A DNA stretch of 64,000 nucleotides from CBDCFT01 sp965216365 (GCA_965216365.1 CBDCFT010000027.1:1-64000), one strand, 5' to 3'. Shown: positions 1 to 9,007, counted from the stretch's first letter. Numbers and translations: made by a program. The notes: generated by a model from the letters alone, not told the origin.

Positions 1-733
1 TGCCAAGCTCGGATTTATGACCTGGCCCGAGGAATGTTATCGATCCGGACAACTCATCGGCGTCGCTGCTTTGACCATCGATCACGAAAGACCTAAACCA
101 TGCTTCCCAGGGTTCGGCATCGGCCGCTGATAATGTGATCTTGAGGTTCGGGACTTCGACCTTGACTCGATCACGCACAACGCCTTGTTTAATCGTCATG
201 GCGTCGATCTTAGATACCCGTTTACAGGGTAGATCGCCCAGCGTTAAACTGAAATTCGAGGCCAACCACTGTGTTGATTCCGCACGTGGTTTTAGTTGGC
301 GATTTTGCGGTTTACGGTGACGTAGACGTTCGGGGTCAATTTTTACGGTGAGGTAGCACGGGTCCTTACTACTGCCATCCAAGGCCGGAATAGTCACTTC
401 GGTGATCCGTCCGTTGCTAAACTCGGTCACACGCAATGCGTTGTAGTCAAAGTCAGCGGCAATAATTTCTCCTGATCTGGTCGTGTGGCTTTGATTGAAT
501 GCGCTATTGATCCAATCCCACATATCCTTGCCCATACTCGTGCTCACTTCGACCGTGAAGGGTTCGTGGGATATCGTCGCTACGCGCTTTTTCGTAAACC
601 CACTGGGTCCCACACCATGCGTGGCGACCACCCCTTTGGTATTACCCCCGGAAAAGCTCTTGGCGAATCCTGTGGGTTTACCCCCAAAAGCCAATGCGTA
701 GTGTTCTATTACATGATCTGTCTTTGTATCCAT
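1..733 (-). CDS. Phage/contractile tail-tube-like protein, C-terminus cut by window edge
   Basis: An open frame of about 244 codons runs from an ATG at 733 off the left edge. A GGAGG lies 8 bases before the ATG. The protein contains DWINSAF, ADFDYNALRV, ITEVTIPALDGSSKDP and YLTVKIDPERLR. This pattern resembles the gp19-like 'phage tail protein' family found in contractile tails and extracellular injection systems, where it forms the inner tube. There is no signal peptide or membrane segment. It follows the lipoprotein gene on the same strand with a gap of about 110 bases. The rest of the putative tail cluster would lie left of the window, so prophage and injection system cannot be told apart. 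The family assignment is by recalled pattern only. Confidence 0.55.
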   Translation of the reverse strand, partial: MDTKTDHVIEHYALAFGGKPTGFAKSFSGGNTKGVVATHGVGPSGFTKKRVATISHEPFTVEVSTSMGKDMWDWINSAFNQSHTTRSGEIIAADFDYNALRVTEFSNGRITEVTIPALDGSSKDPCYLTVKIDPERLRHRKPQNRQLKPRAESTQWLASNFSLTLGDLPCKRVSKIDAMTIKQGVVRDRVKVEVPNLKITLSAADAEPWEAWFRSFVIDGQSSDADELSGSITFLGPGHKSELG

Positions 734-845
734 TTTGTAACCCTCCATCCAGTGTATCCAGGTGTCGCTGTTCACTTCGTATTAGCTAGCGATTATGCCC
801 TGTCCTATGGCAGCGACGTCAATCAAACGTCGCCGGTATGGTTCA

Positions 846-1571
846 TTAAAAAGATAAACCACCACCACCAACACCCAATCCAATACCCACCGATCCGAAT
901 GCACCGCCTGATGCACAGGCCCCCTTAGCAATGCAGATCGCTCCACCAGCATCAAACTTTTCTTCACATGTGTTGTAACCAACACATGCAGTTACACACG
1001 CGGATTCGAGACCATCACAGTTCATGCAATTCGCCACAGCACCATTACCGTCGCATCCGAAGTCATTGTCTAGGCTCCCGACTCTGCCACCTGCTCCCAA
1101 AAACAATGCTTTGCGTTCAGGCATCTCGGTCGGAAGCGGCACTGCCCACCTCCAGTGCAGTACTAATTCTTGCTCGCCCGCCTCAATAGCGCCGACCGGC
1201 ATGACGGTGCCAGCGACGGCTTTGCGCATACAGGTCAGTGCAATTTGATTTTCCGGGTCCGTCAATGTCGAGACGCCGAGTTCTAGTCGCACGGGCATCC
1301 AACCATCATTGCCGTCTAGACCATAGTGGTGAACGAAGGTGACGCTACCCTCGGTATTTAATTCATCCCAGCATTCGCGCAAAGGGGGAATCACATCGGC
1401 ATGAAAATAGCTGTTGACGTGCGCTTGTAGCGTGACGGTATCGTCAAACGAGCTAGTAATAATGGGCTTGTGCGCAACACAGCCTGATAGCGAAACGCCT
1501 ATCACTAGTGCCCAGAGGATTTTGATCCATTGTTTGATCGGTAATAGAAACAGACATGGCGTGGTGTTCAT
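846..1571 (-). CDS. Predicted outer-membrane lipoprotein with Cys-rich tail
   Basis: A 241-residue protein with a type II signal peptide: basic/hydrophobic residues 12-30 followed by the lipobox LSGC, with lipidation at Cys31. Residues about 50-150 have the look of an AgmX/PglI or TonB-C-like fold (a conserved-looking RECWDEL, then VTFVHHYGLDG and ALTCMRKAV). That resemblance is weak. Residues about 175-215 hold eight or more cysteines in a disulfide-like spacing, and the last 25 residues are Gly-rich. A CRP-type site lies about 100 bases upstream. Function unknown; possibly an envelope partner of the tail-tube-like gene that follows. Confidence 0.7.
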   Translation of the reverse strand: MNTTPCLFLLPIKQWIKILWALVIGVSLSGCVAHKPIITSSFDDTVTLQAHVNSYFHADVIPPLRECWDELNTEGSVTFVHHYGLDGNDGWMPVRLELGVSTLTDPENQIALTCMRKAVAGTVMPVGAIEAGEQELVLHWRWAVPLPTEMPERKALFLGAGGRVGSLDNDFGCDGNGAVANCMNCDGLESACVTACVGYNTCEEKFDAGGAICIAKGACASGGAFGSVGIGLGVGGGGLSF

Positions 1572-2085
1572 ATTTTCTCCCTTAGTGAATACGCGGCGTA
1601 ATGTTGTCTTTTCCGTTGGGTAAGCGGCCGGTTTCGCGAACCATTGTTATAAATTGTTAACTCTACTTTTTCTGTGAATTAGTTCACAAGAAAACGTTGC
1701 GTTCTTGATTATTCCGTTCTTCATCAAATCTAATCCCCCCTTGAAGACACAACATGATTGATCAAACCGACGCGACTACCCGACCCCGTTATCCGCGCCC
1801 TGACCTGTTGGATGATGATAAGCGATCAATTAAGGCTACCCTGTTAGTTCAACGATAGCGGCGGCGATTTCACCGTTTTAACGATGGTGAAGCAAAAAAG
1901 GTAATAAAAGTGGAAAGAGCGATGATTCGAATATCTGAACTTCTACAGCTCAACAGTTTGAAATATCAAATCTCCCCGACCAATTCGCGCGGGTTTCAGC
2001 AGCGTTTGCGTACCAACCTGAAACCTTCGATAACGAAAACATAACACTGAGCTTTTCGTTTTCTCTTCACTTGCGTCGACCCAGA
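1572..2085. other. Intergenic region with no convincing gene
   Basis: About 500 bases between the lipoprotein gene and the PatB-like gene. It holds the CRP-like palindrome at 1673-1688. A 34-codon plus-strand frame at 1754-1858 (MIDQTDATTRPRYPRP...) lacks a ribosome-binding site and matches nothing I know. No terminator or RNA gene was recognised. Confidence 0.5.
1673..1688. promoter_or_regulatory. CRP/Vfr-type binding site, perfect consensus core
   Basis: The sequence is TGTGA-ATTAGT-TCACA, exactly the CRP consensus core TGTGA-N6-TCACA. It is centred about 110 bases upstream of the lipoprotein ATG at 1571, so it could serve as a class I activator site for the lipoprotein/tail-tube genes. 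The match is seen; binding is inferred. Confidence 0.55.
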
Positions 2086-3267
2086 TCAGGCAACTGATCC
2101 AATCGTACTGGAGAGCTGCTTAAGTGCCGCCTCCAGTTTGGTACGTTGGCAGGCAATATTGACCCTGGCGAATCCCGCTCCTTCATCGCCGAAGGCGTGT
2201 CCGCGCGTAACAGCCCATTTGGCTTGTCCCCTGAGAAACGCCGTCAAATCATTAGGCGCCAAACCCAACTTTCTAAAATCAATCCATAACAAAAAAGTAC
2301 CTTGTGGCTTGATAAAATCAACACCGGCGATATCTTCGACATATTCTCTCACCAGCGCAACATTCATCTCCAGATATTTCAAAACATGCTCAAGCCATGA
2401 CGCCCCGTCACAGTAAGCCGCTTGCATGGCGACATTTGCAAATGCGTTGTTCTTGTTAACGGTTAAACGGCTGTTCTCAACTTGAAACGCATTCCGTTTC
2501 TCATTGTCTGAAATGACAGTGAACGCATTGCAACAGGATGCAAGATTAAAGCTTTTTGCCGGCGACAAACAGGTGATACAGTTACTCGCATTACCCGGTC
2601 CAAGAGAGGCGAATGGCGTATGTTTATGTCCTTTAAAAACAATATCGGCATGAATCTCATCAGATACCACCAGTACACCATGGCGCGCGCAAATATCACC
2701 GAGCATTGTCAGTTCTTGTTCAGTCCACACGCGGCCAACAGGATTGTGCGGGTTACACAAAAATATCATTTTGGTATTTGGATGCGATGCTTTTTGTTCC
2801 AAATCTTCATAATCCATACGATAGTTACCATCGCCGAGGATTAAAGGATTGGATATCGCACGCCGATGGTTCTCGCGCAGGACATCGAAAAAGTCGAAAA
2901 AGACAGGTGGTTGAACGATAACTCCGTCACCTGCTTCAGTGAATAAATTTACCGCTGTTGCCAATGCATTCAAAATATTAGGCGCGCGCAGGATGTGCTT
3001 TTCGTCAACCTGCCAGTCATGACGATCTCGCAGCCATTGGATTAGTGCAGGTATCAGGCCATCCGGTACTGCTTCATAACCAAATACGCCATGATCGAGA
3101 CGTTGCTGCAGGGCGGCCAACACGACAGGAGCAGTCTTGAAATCCATGTCGGCTACACCCGCAGCAAACAGATTGTCTGCCCCCTCGCCTAATACTCTCG
3201 GATGAACCTTCAATGCCGGAACGTCGCGGCGATTGATGACCTCATCAAGAGAAAACGGGTGCTGCAT
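2086..3267 (-). CDS. PatB/MalY-like PLP-dependent C-S beta-lyase (aminotransferase class I/II fold)
   Basis: A 393-residue fold-type I PLP enzyme. It shows the N-terminal GVADMDFKTAP typical of the MalY/PatB branch, NPHNPVGRVW, the SDEIHADIVF segment that holds the PLP-pyridine Asp, and a Schiff-base lysine in SPAKSFNLAS. Family members cleave cystathionine, cysteine-S-conjugates or related thioethers to a thiol, pyruvate and ammonia. The ATG at 3267 is preferred because the frame upstream begins only with a TTG at 3279. It is a single gene with no obvious operon partner. The usual SKTFN-type active-site motif is slightly changed (SPAKSFN) but the lysine is kept. Confidence 0.8.
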   Translation of the reverse strand: MQHPFSLDEVINRRDVPALKVHPRVLGEGADNLFAAGVADMDFKTAPVVLAALQQRLDHGVFGYEAVPDGLIPALIQWLRDRHDWQVDEKHILRAPNILNALATAVNLFTEAGDGVIVQPPVFFDFFDVLRENHRRAISNPLILGDGNYRMDYEDLEQKASHPNTKMIFLCNPHNPVGRVWTEQELTMLGDICARHGVLVVSDEIHADIVFKGHKHTPFASLGPGNASNCITCLSPAKSFNLASCCNAFTVISDNEKRNAFQVENSRLTVNKNNAFANVAMQAAYCDGASWLEHVLKYLEMNVALVREYVEDIAGVDFIKPQGTFLLWIDFRKLGLAPNDLTAFLRGQAKWAVTRGHAFGDEGAGFARVNIACQRTKLEAALKQLSSTIGSVA

Positions 3268-3417
3268 AGATTCAATCAAACGCTTTTGGCTACCAGCCAG
3301 AAATAGAATATTTCAATTCTTCAATACTTGCGTTGATGGGTTTCACTAAGACACACCAAACGAATGGAAGGATAGTCCGGGAATTAATTGCTCAGTGCAT
3401 GTTTTGGAGTTTGAGGG

Positions 3418-4524
3418 CTATATATCAAACTTAACGCAAGCCACGGGTGGCAAATAATTGCTTACCGTGTTCCATGTGTCACCCTGGTCTTCGCTAATCC
3501 AAAGTGAACCCGTTGTACTGCCAAAGGCCAGACTATCGCCGTCCTTAGAAATATCCAACGCGTGCCGATAGACCAGATCAAAGGCGGGTTCTGTTGGCAG
3601 ACCATCGTTGAGCGTATCGAAACTTTTACCGCCATCCCGTGTGCGTGTTACCACCAGCTTGGCATCGACTGGATAACGCCGCTCGTCCTTGGTCGCCGGG
3701 ACAAACCAGGCGGTGTCGGGTTGTTCCGGATGCACGACCGTTGTAAAGCCAAAACTGGACGGCGAAACTTCATCCAGCTCACGCCAGTTTTTACCGCAAT
3801 CGTCGCTGAGGAATATTCCATTGTGATGCTGCATCCACAACCGGTCCGGGTTTGTGCGGCAGTGAACGACACGATGCGCATCTTGCGGTAACGGATCGTC
3901 GGCTGACTCCGGTGGCATGTAGGCATTACGCAAACCGGCACCTATCAACTCCCAACTGGCACCCGCATCGTAAGTCGTCCACACGCCGCCGACAGAAACG
4001 GCAATGGTGACGTGCGCGCAATCCCGCGGATCGACCAAAATAGAGTGAATGCCGGCAAAATCATACCCGCCACCCATCCATTTCTTTCGACGCGGGTCGT
4101 CCCACAACGAACGCACTAACTCCCATGAATCGCCACCATCGAGCGAGTGAAACAACCCACCCGGAATAACGCCACACCAAAGCTCATCCGCTTTGCCGGC
4201 GGCCATCGACCAGATCATCTGCGTGTTCCAGGGCAACTCCACCCCGCGCATGGGGTCTTTATCTTCAACATTATCCGGTTTAGGCGGAAAGCTGGGCACG
4301 GTTGCCTCAGCCCATGTTTCGCCATTGTCATCCGAACGCCGCATTTTGACGCCGAAATGACCGAGATCAAGTGCGACATGGAGTCGTTGACTGTTCTCGT
4401 CACGCAACATTATGGTCACCGGTTCACCAAGAAACCAGCTTTGATCGATTTTCCAGTCGCCTTTGCCGTCGCGTTCAAACCGAAATAAACCTTTACGCGT
4501 TCCAACTAATAAACGATTACTCAT
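3418..4524 (-). CDS. BNR/YVTN-repeat beta-propeller protein (sialidase-fold, photosystem II stability factor-like)
   Basis: A 368-residue cytoplasmic-looking protein beginning MSNRLLVGTRKGLFRF. It has repeated Asp-box (BNR) motifs such as SDDNGETW, SLDGGDSW, SDDCGKNW, TRDGGKSF and SEDQGDTW, one per propeller blade. The start at 4524 is fixed by GGAGGTTGAT just before the ATG; this SD lies inside the last codons of the preceding gene, so the two are translationally coupled. Members of this family often sit beside a MoaD/ThiS-like gene, as here, but no reaction has been assigned to the pair that I know of. No signal peptide, so it is probably not a secreted sialidase. Confidence 0.75.
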   Translation of the reverse strand: MSNRLLVGTRKGLFRFERDGKGDWKIDQSWFLGEPVTIMLRDENSQRLHVALDLGHFGVKMRRSDDNGETWAEATVPSFPPKPDNVEDKDPMRGVELPWNTQMIWSMAAGKADELWCGVIPGGLFHSLDGGDSWELVRSLWDDPRRKKWMGGGYDFAGIHSILVDPRDCAHVTIAVSVGGVWTTYDAGASWELIGAGLRNAYMPPESADDPLPQDAHRVVHCRTNPDRLWMQHHNGIFLSDDCGKNWRELDEVSPSSFGFTTVVHPEQPDTAWFVPATKDERRYPVDAKLVVTRTRDGGKSFDTLNDGLPTEPAFDLVYRHALDISKDGDSLAFGSTTGSLWISEDQGDTWNTVSNYLPPVACVKFDI

Positions 4525-4525
4525 A

Positions 4526-4795
4526 TCAACCTCCGGACAATGCTTGGGCCACAAATATCATATCGTCTTGCTGCACCGGATCGGACAATTGCTCACGATC
4601 CAATATGGGTTCCCGGTTAAGAAATATCGCGACGTGTTTACGCACTGTGCCCTGATCGTCCAGAATGTAGCTGCGCACCTGCGGATTGATACGAAAGTAT
4701 TCATTCAGTACTTGACCCACCGTACCCCCTTCGACTGCGGCAGTGGGTGTCTCGACATGACGCAACAGATTGGGGGTGAAGTTTATCGTGGTCAC
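4526..4795 (-). CDS. MoaD/ThiS-family ubiquitin-like protein
   Basis: An 89-residue beta-grasp protein ending in the diagnostic -GG (ALSGG), the tail that E1-like enzymes adenylate and thiocarboxylate. Internal features typical of the family are VGQVLNEYF, VAIFLNREPI and DDMIFVAQALSGG. Its stop lies 1 base from the start of the BNR-repeat gene. No moeB/thiF or molybdopterin gene is nearby. It is therefore either an orphan sulfur carrier using a partner elsewhere, or a modifier acting with the propeller protein. The latter is inference from the tight pairing. Confidence 0.8.
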   Translation of the reverse strand: MTTINFTPNLLRHVETPTAAVEGGTVGQVLNEYFRINPQVRSYILDDQGTVRKHVAIFLNREPILDREQLSDPVQQDDMIFVAQALSGG

Positions 4796-4828
4796 GCGTA
4801 AATTCCGGCGATCTATATCTTTACCCGC

Positions 4829-6259
4829 TCAAGCGGCCCGGTAACCCGTAATCGCCTTCACTTCGAGAAATTCCTGTAATCCCCACAGGCCTTTTTCGCG
4901 ACCGTTGCCGGATTGCTTATACCCGCCAAAAGGCGTGTCGGTGTCACCGGTTTTGTAGTTGATATGAACCTGCCCGGCGCGCAAGCGGTTAGCAACTTTT
5001 CGTGCGTGCTCGAAGTCATCGGAATAAACATAAGCAGCCAAACCGTATTCGGAGTCATTGGCTATGGCAACCGCCTCATCCTCGTCGTCATAACCCAGCA
5101 TTACCAACACCGGCCCGAAAATTTCTTCGCGTGCAATGGTCATGTCGTTTTTTACGTTCGCAAACACGGTGGGTTTTACGTAATAGCCTTGTTCCAAATC
5201 ATCGGGTTTACCCGTACCACCAACGAGCAGTTCCGCCTTTTCGTCGATGCCTGTTTCGATCAGGTCTTGAATTTTATCGAATTGAGCTTGGCTGACAACC
5301 GGGCCAATCTCAACGCCTTCACTATCGGGCGCGCCAACGGCCACGTTTAATGCTGCATTTTTTGCAGCTTCAATCGCTTCATCCATTTTTGAATTCGCTA
5401 TCAACATACGAGTCGGTGCGTTACAGGACTGACCGCTGTTGTTCATCATAAAGTGAACGCCTTTATCCACCGCCGTGGCAATGTCCGCGTCTTGCAGAAT
5501 AATATTCGCCGATTTGCCACCCAGTTCCTGTCCAACACGTTTCACAGAATCCGCCGCCGCTTTCGCCACGGCAATACCGCCGCGCGCGGAACCGGTGAAC
5601 GACATCATGTCGATACCGGGGTGAGCCGACATCGCCTCACCTACCGTCACGCCATATCCGTTGATCAAATTAAATACACCGGCGGGAACACCGGCCTCAT
5701 GCAAAATATCGGTAAACACAATCCCGCTGATCGGCGCGATCTCACTGGGTTTTAATAACATAGTACAACCCGCGGCTAACGCCGGACTGACCTTCGAGGC
5801 GATCTGATTGATCGGCCAGTTCCACGGTGTAATCATGCCACAAACACCGATAGGCTCATGGCGTATGAGTTTGCCATCCATCTCGCGTTCGAAGTCAAAC
5901 GTGTTCAGCGACTTGATAGCGCTTTTTAAATGGTTGATTCCGGTGACGGCTTGAGCGCCATGCGCAAGGTAACGCGGCGCACCCATTTCACTCATGATGG
6001 CATCGCCAATATCACCGATGCGTTTCTCGTAAACCGCCAGCACATTTTCCAACAGCTCGGTACGTTGTGCGACAGACCATGTGGAATACCGATTAAACGC
6101 CTGGCGAGCCGCCTTCACCGCAACATCGACATCATCTTTGCTGCCGACACTGATCTTGGCAAAGACTTCCTCTGTTGCGGGATTGATGACATCCAATGTT
6201 TCCGGTTGCACCGGGTCGACCCACTGACCGTCGATATAAAACTGTAAATATTCTTTCAT
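4829..6259 (-). CDS. NAD(P)-dependent aldehyde dehydrogenase family protein
   Basis: A 476-residue ALDH-superfamily enzyme. It shows TPWNWPI, KPSEIAP, FTGSARGG, the general-base Glu in QELGGKS (about E245) and the catalytic Cys in NSGQSCNAP (about C279), followed by EEIFGPVL and PFGGYKQSGNGRE near the end. All catalytic residues are present and the length is normal. The substrate cannot be read from the sequence; betaine aldehyde-, succinate semialdehyde- and coniferyl-type enzymes share these motifs. It lies upstream of the MoaD/BNR pair by 33 bases on the same strand, so co-transcription is plausible. Confidence 0.88.
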   Translation of the reverse strand: MKEYLQFYIDGQWVDPVQPETLDVINPATEEVFAKISVGSKDDVDVAVKAARQAFNRYSTWSVAQRTELLENVLAVYEKRIGDIGDAIMSEMGAPRYLAHGAQAVTGINHLKSAIKSLNTFDFEREMDGKLIRHEPIGVCGMITPWNWPINQIASKVSPALAAGCTMLLKPSEIAPISGIVFTDILHEAGVPAGVFNLINGYGVTVGEAMSAHPGIDMMSFTGSARGGIAVAKAAADSVKRVGQELGGKSANIILQDADIATAVDKGVHFMMNNSGQSCNAPTRMLIANSKMDEAIEAAKNAALNVAVGAPDSEGVEIGPVVSQAQFDKIQDLIETGIDEKAELLVGGTGKPDDLEQGYYVKPTVFANVKNDMTIAREEIFGPVLVMLGYDDEDEAVAIANDSEYGLAAYVYSDDFEHARKVANRLRAGQVHINYKTGDTDTPFGGYKQSGNGREKGLWGLQEFLEVKAITGYRAA

Positions 6260-6342
6260 GTCGGCATTTCAAATAATGTAGTTAGTGAATTGGAGAATAT
6301 CGAAACATCATACATCAGCATGATTCACACGGTGTATTAATA

Positions 6343-7797
6343 TTACTGGCCCGCCAGTGGCAGGCGTATGGTGGCGACAGTTCCTTTATTGACCACGCTG
6401 GAAATATCAAGCACGCCGTTAAATCGCTCAACGATACGCTTTGCGATAGCAAGCCCCACACCGAGACCGGCTGACTTGCGCGTGTAGAATGGCTTGAATA
6501 TTTTTTTAAAATCCTCTTTGGCGACGCCATCGCCAGTATCCGCTATCGATAACTCTATCATCTGTCCACCATTCACGATTTTCTCGCTTACCGTAAGCTG
6601 TCCGCCAACCCGCATCGCTTGCAGTGCATTTTCGATCAGAACATTGAAAACCTGAGTCAGCGCGGCGGCGCTGGCCAAAACAGGCGGCTGAGTCTGCGAA
6701 ATATTGCATTCGAGTTGTATTTTTTGTTTACGCATCGAATCATCATAACCTTTAAGGCAGTCCGATATAACCTCATATATTTTGACTGTTCCCGTTTCGT
6801 CCTCGGAAGGATTCGAATACAACAAAAGATCTCTTACCCATTTATCCAATCGATCCGTCTCTTTAACGATATCCTTTAGCGACTCCTGTGCCGATTCCAC
6901 CGTTCTCTCTTCCAACGCCACTTCGGCGGCCGACCTTACGGACGCCAACGGATTGCGTATGGCATGTGCGACCGCCGCGGACATCTCCCCGAGTGCCAGC
7001 AGAGTTTCCGATTCTAACAACCGTTTTTGGTGAAACTGGATGATTCGATTGCCCCGCCGCACAATCAAGAACAACATGATGTACAAGAACAACCCTGTCA
7101 CAATCGCAGCAATCCAAATCACCCGGCGACTATAATCTACAGCTTGAAACAACGCTTGAGGAGACTTGTACATTTCCAGAACTCCCGCCACCGTTTTGCC
7201 GCCATCGGTCCAGATCGGCACATAATTTTCGATGTAACGTGTACCCGGTTCAGGAAATATCATATGTTCGGTTTTATCGACGGTACCTGAAACTTGAATA
7301 TGAGCAACAGGATTTCCCGAAAGGGCAAACTCCAGTTCATCGTTGTCCCCGAAATTCGCACCGATGTACTCATTTACACTCGACCAGACCACACTTCCAT
7401 CGGGCTTGTAAATGTTTACACGCAACACGTCAGGCATCTTTGCGACACGTTCGAAAAACTCATCAAGACCCGCGTTAGCTTCATGTGACTGCCCCGGCAA
7501 TTTGCCAATATCACCCGCCATATAGTGCTCAATTGCACTTTGCGGATGTGCGTCGGGTGGAAGTTCCGGTCTGTCCGCAACATGTCGCGCATTGGCATCA
7601 TCCACAACACTACTGACAAACTCCATGGTAACCGTGACGTCGCGTTCCAATAAATTGTTAGTCAGAAACCGCGAAACCCCCAAAGCAGAACCAATACTGA
7701 CTAAAGCGACTGCCAACAGGGACAAACCCGCGAACCAATGCAACAAATGGAAGGGTCGCATTTCTTTATCCGCGGCTAATTGGGTGTTGTCGTCCAC
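6343..7797 (-). CDS. Membrane sensor histidine kinase (NtrB/ZraS-like)
   Basis: 484 residues from a GTG at 7797, or 472 from the ATG at 7761. Two membrane helices (about 22-42 and 226-247) flank a periplasmic sensor domain of some 180 residues. The H-box is AVAHAIRNPLASV with phospho-acceptor His278. The ATPase domain carries an N-box (NVLIENALQAM), ADTGDGV and GLGVGLAIAK. No HAMP or receiver domain is obvious. The RNPL form of the H-box is typical of kinases that pair with NtrC-family regulators. Such a regulator, with no kinase of its own next to it, lies at 9008-10423. Partnership is inferred. Confidence 0.88.
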   Translation of the reverse strand: MDDNTQLAADKEMRPFHLLHWFAGLSLLAVALVSIGSALGVSRFLTNNLLERDVTVTMEFVSSVVDDANARHVADRPELPPDAHPQSAIEHYMAGDIGKLPGQSHEANAGLDEFFERVAKMPDVLRVNIYKPDGSVVWSSVNEYIGANFGDNDELEFALSGNPVAHIQVSGTVDKTEHMIFPEPGTRYIENYVPIWTDGGKTVAGVLEMYKSPQALFQAVDYSRRVIWIAAIVTGLFLYIMLFLIVRRGNRIIQFHQKRLLESETLLALGEMSAAVAHAIRNPLASVRSAAEVALEERTVESAQESLKDIVKETDRLDKWVRDLLLYSNPSEDETGTVKIYEVISDCLKGYDDSMRKQKIQLECNISQTQPPVLASAAALTQVFNVLIENALQAMRVGGQLTVSEKIVNGGQMIELSIADTGDGVAKEDFKKIFKPFYTRKSAGLGVGLAIAKRIVERFNGVLDISSVVNKGTVATIRLPLAGQ

Positions 7798-8253
7798 GTT
7801 AATAACGTCGAATCGGTTTGCAGTTGACGAGTTTCATGCAACTATTATTGTCGAACAACGCGCACTATAACAAAAGGGGAATATTCACATGGTTAACCAC
7901 AGAGCACAATTCGTTTCCAATAGATGTTAAATAGAACAAGCGAAGCACAAGCGCGACTCAGCGTTCGTTTAAGAAAGACCAATCAGCTCCAAATAACGTC
8001 CATTTCAATGACGACCCCGGTTTTGACAAATTGTACCAACGTCGTTCGCTAACCGCGCAATTCTAGCCGCACGACATATGCACTGAATAATGGAACGATC
8101 CGGACTATGTTTTTGACCGCTTCGACCGGAATTGGTGCCCACAGCATCAACACGCTGCAAGGTAATTCGAATGCGGTAAATCGATTACGCCACACGTGGT
8201 TATCGAAGCGATCGAATCCAGCTTATTGTGTTTGCTCCACTACAAGGACATGG
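7798..8253. other. Intergenic region with no recognised feature
   Basis: About 450 bases between the kinase gene start and the terminator of the collagen-like lipoprotein gene. It presumably includes the kinase promoter. I see no sigma54 site, palindrome or conserved frame. Confidence 0.4.
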
Positions 8254-8300
8254 AAAAAAAGGGAACCTGAAAGTATTTGATCGACGCCTAACAGGTTCCC
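8254..8300 (-). terminator. Rho-independent terminator of the collagen-like lipoprotein gene
   Basis: Read on the minus strand, a perfect 9-bp stem (GGGAACCTG / CAGGTTCCC, positions 8300-8292 and 8269-8261) with a 22-base loop is followed directly by seven T. It lies about 60 bases past the stop at 8361. Confidence 0.85.
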
Positions 8301-8360
8301 TGAGAGGGAGGGGGGATTGTTACCGGTTACCGGATACTAACTTGAAAAACCTTAATCCAG

Positions 8361-8762
8361 CTAGTCGTCATCATCGTCATCATCACCGGACGAACCAGAA
8401 GAACCTGACGACCCCGATGATCCGGATGAACCGGATGATCCACTTGAACCTGATGTTCCACCAGTACCCGCACTTCCACGTGTACCACTGGTGCCTGACG
8501 TTCCACTCGTTCCCGCGCTACCGCTTGTTCCCGAAGTTCCGGACGTACCGCCTGTGCTCGATGCACCGGATGACGAGCCACTACCTGACGACGACCCACT
8601 ACTGGAAATCGAACCGGATGTGCCGTTACCCGATGCCAAAGAGCTACCGGTTCCCGAGTCAGACGATCCACCACCGCACCCGTAAAGGCTGCCGAATACC
8701 AGAGGTATTCCCCATAAACTTAAAATCCGGCGCATGCGATTTACTTTTGGTTTGCTGCTCAT
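8361..8762 (-). CDS. Collagen-like Gly/Ser/Thr-repeat lipoprotein with poly-Asp tail
   Basis: A 133-residue protein starting MSSKPKVNRMRR at 8762, preceded by AGGAG 10 bases upstream. The signal peptide ends in a lipobox-like SLYGC followed by GGGSS. The remainder is low-complexity Gly-X-X repeats: a GSGSS block, a TSGTSG block, then SGSSGS units, ending in seven consecutive Asp. It has the Gly-every-third-residue periodicity of bacterial collagen-like sequences, but little Pro and no globular domain. Likely an extended, negatively capped surface filament or spacer. It sits alone between a sigma54 promoter and a terminator, inside its probable kinase/regulator pair. Confidence 0.75.
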   Translation of the reverse strand: MSSKPKVNRMRRILSLWGIPLVFGSLYGCGGGSSDSGTGSSLASGNGTSGSISSSGSSSGSGSSSGASSTGGTSGTSGTSGSAGTSGTSGTSGTRGSAGTGGTSGSSGSSGSSGSSGSSGSSGSSGDDDDDDD

Positions 8763-8811
8763 AACATTTATTTCTCCTGATTTTTCATCTACAAAATTAT
8801 AATAATTTATA

Positions 8812-8828
8812 AAGCAATAGTTGTGCCA
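8812..8828 (-). promoter_or_regulatory. Sigma54 (-24/-12) promoter of the collagen-like lipoprotein gene
   Basis: On the minus strand the sequence reads TGGCAC-AACTA-TTGCTT, matching the sigma54 consensus TGGCAC-N5-TTGCWT with the GG and GC dinucleotides at the required spacing. Transcription would start near 8802, giving a leader of about 40 bases to the ATG at 8762. An NtrC-family activator gene is divergently transcribed from the same intergenic region. Confidence 0.82.
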
Positions 8829-8892
8829 AACATTAAACGTACCCAAAACCCAATAATTCCACAGGCCTAAATAGTTCTTTGTCGATACGGAC

Positions 8893-8912
8893 TTGGGGCA
8901 TATTCCCCGAAT
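8893..8912. promoter_or_regulatory. Candidate enhancer palindrome for the NtrC-type regulator
   Basis: An imperfect palindrome CTTGGGG-CATAT-TCCCCGAA, with a further CCCCCA half-site about 15 bases to its right (8922-8927). It lies about 90-110 bases upstream of the predicted sigma54 start, a usual place for activator binding. It also lies about 100 bases from the regulator's own start. Function inferred from position. Confidence 0.4.
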
Positions 8913-9007
8913 TATGTGAAATCCCCCATTTTTAATCATCAACGATTTTATAGATACTATGCATCTGATTCAGCTCATTTGTACTTACTCTAATAGATAA
9001 TTAGTCC

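Noticed and set aside
485..928. 147-codon plus-strand frame
   Set aside because: It is antisense to the tail-tube-like gene (1-733), which has a good SD and recognisable motifs. The translation is compositionally odd (His/Pro-rich end).
8361..8640. Possible CRISPR or minisatellite array
   Set aside because: The repetitive DNA is in-frame Gly/Ser/Thr codon repeats of the lipoprotein, without constant repeats and unique spacers of CRISPR size. Plus-strand frames here are shadows of the repeats.
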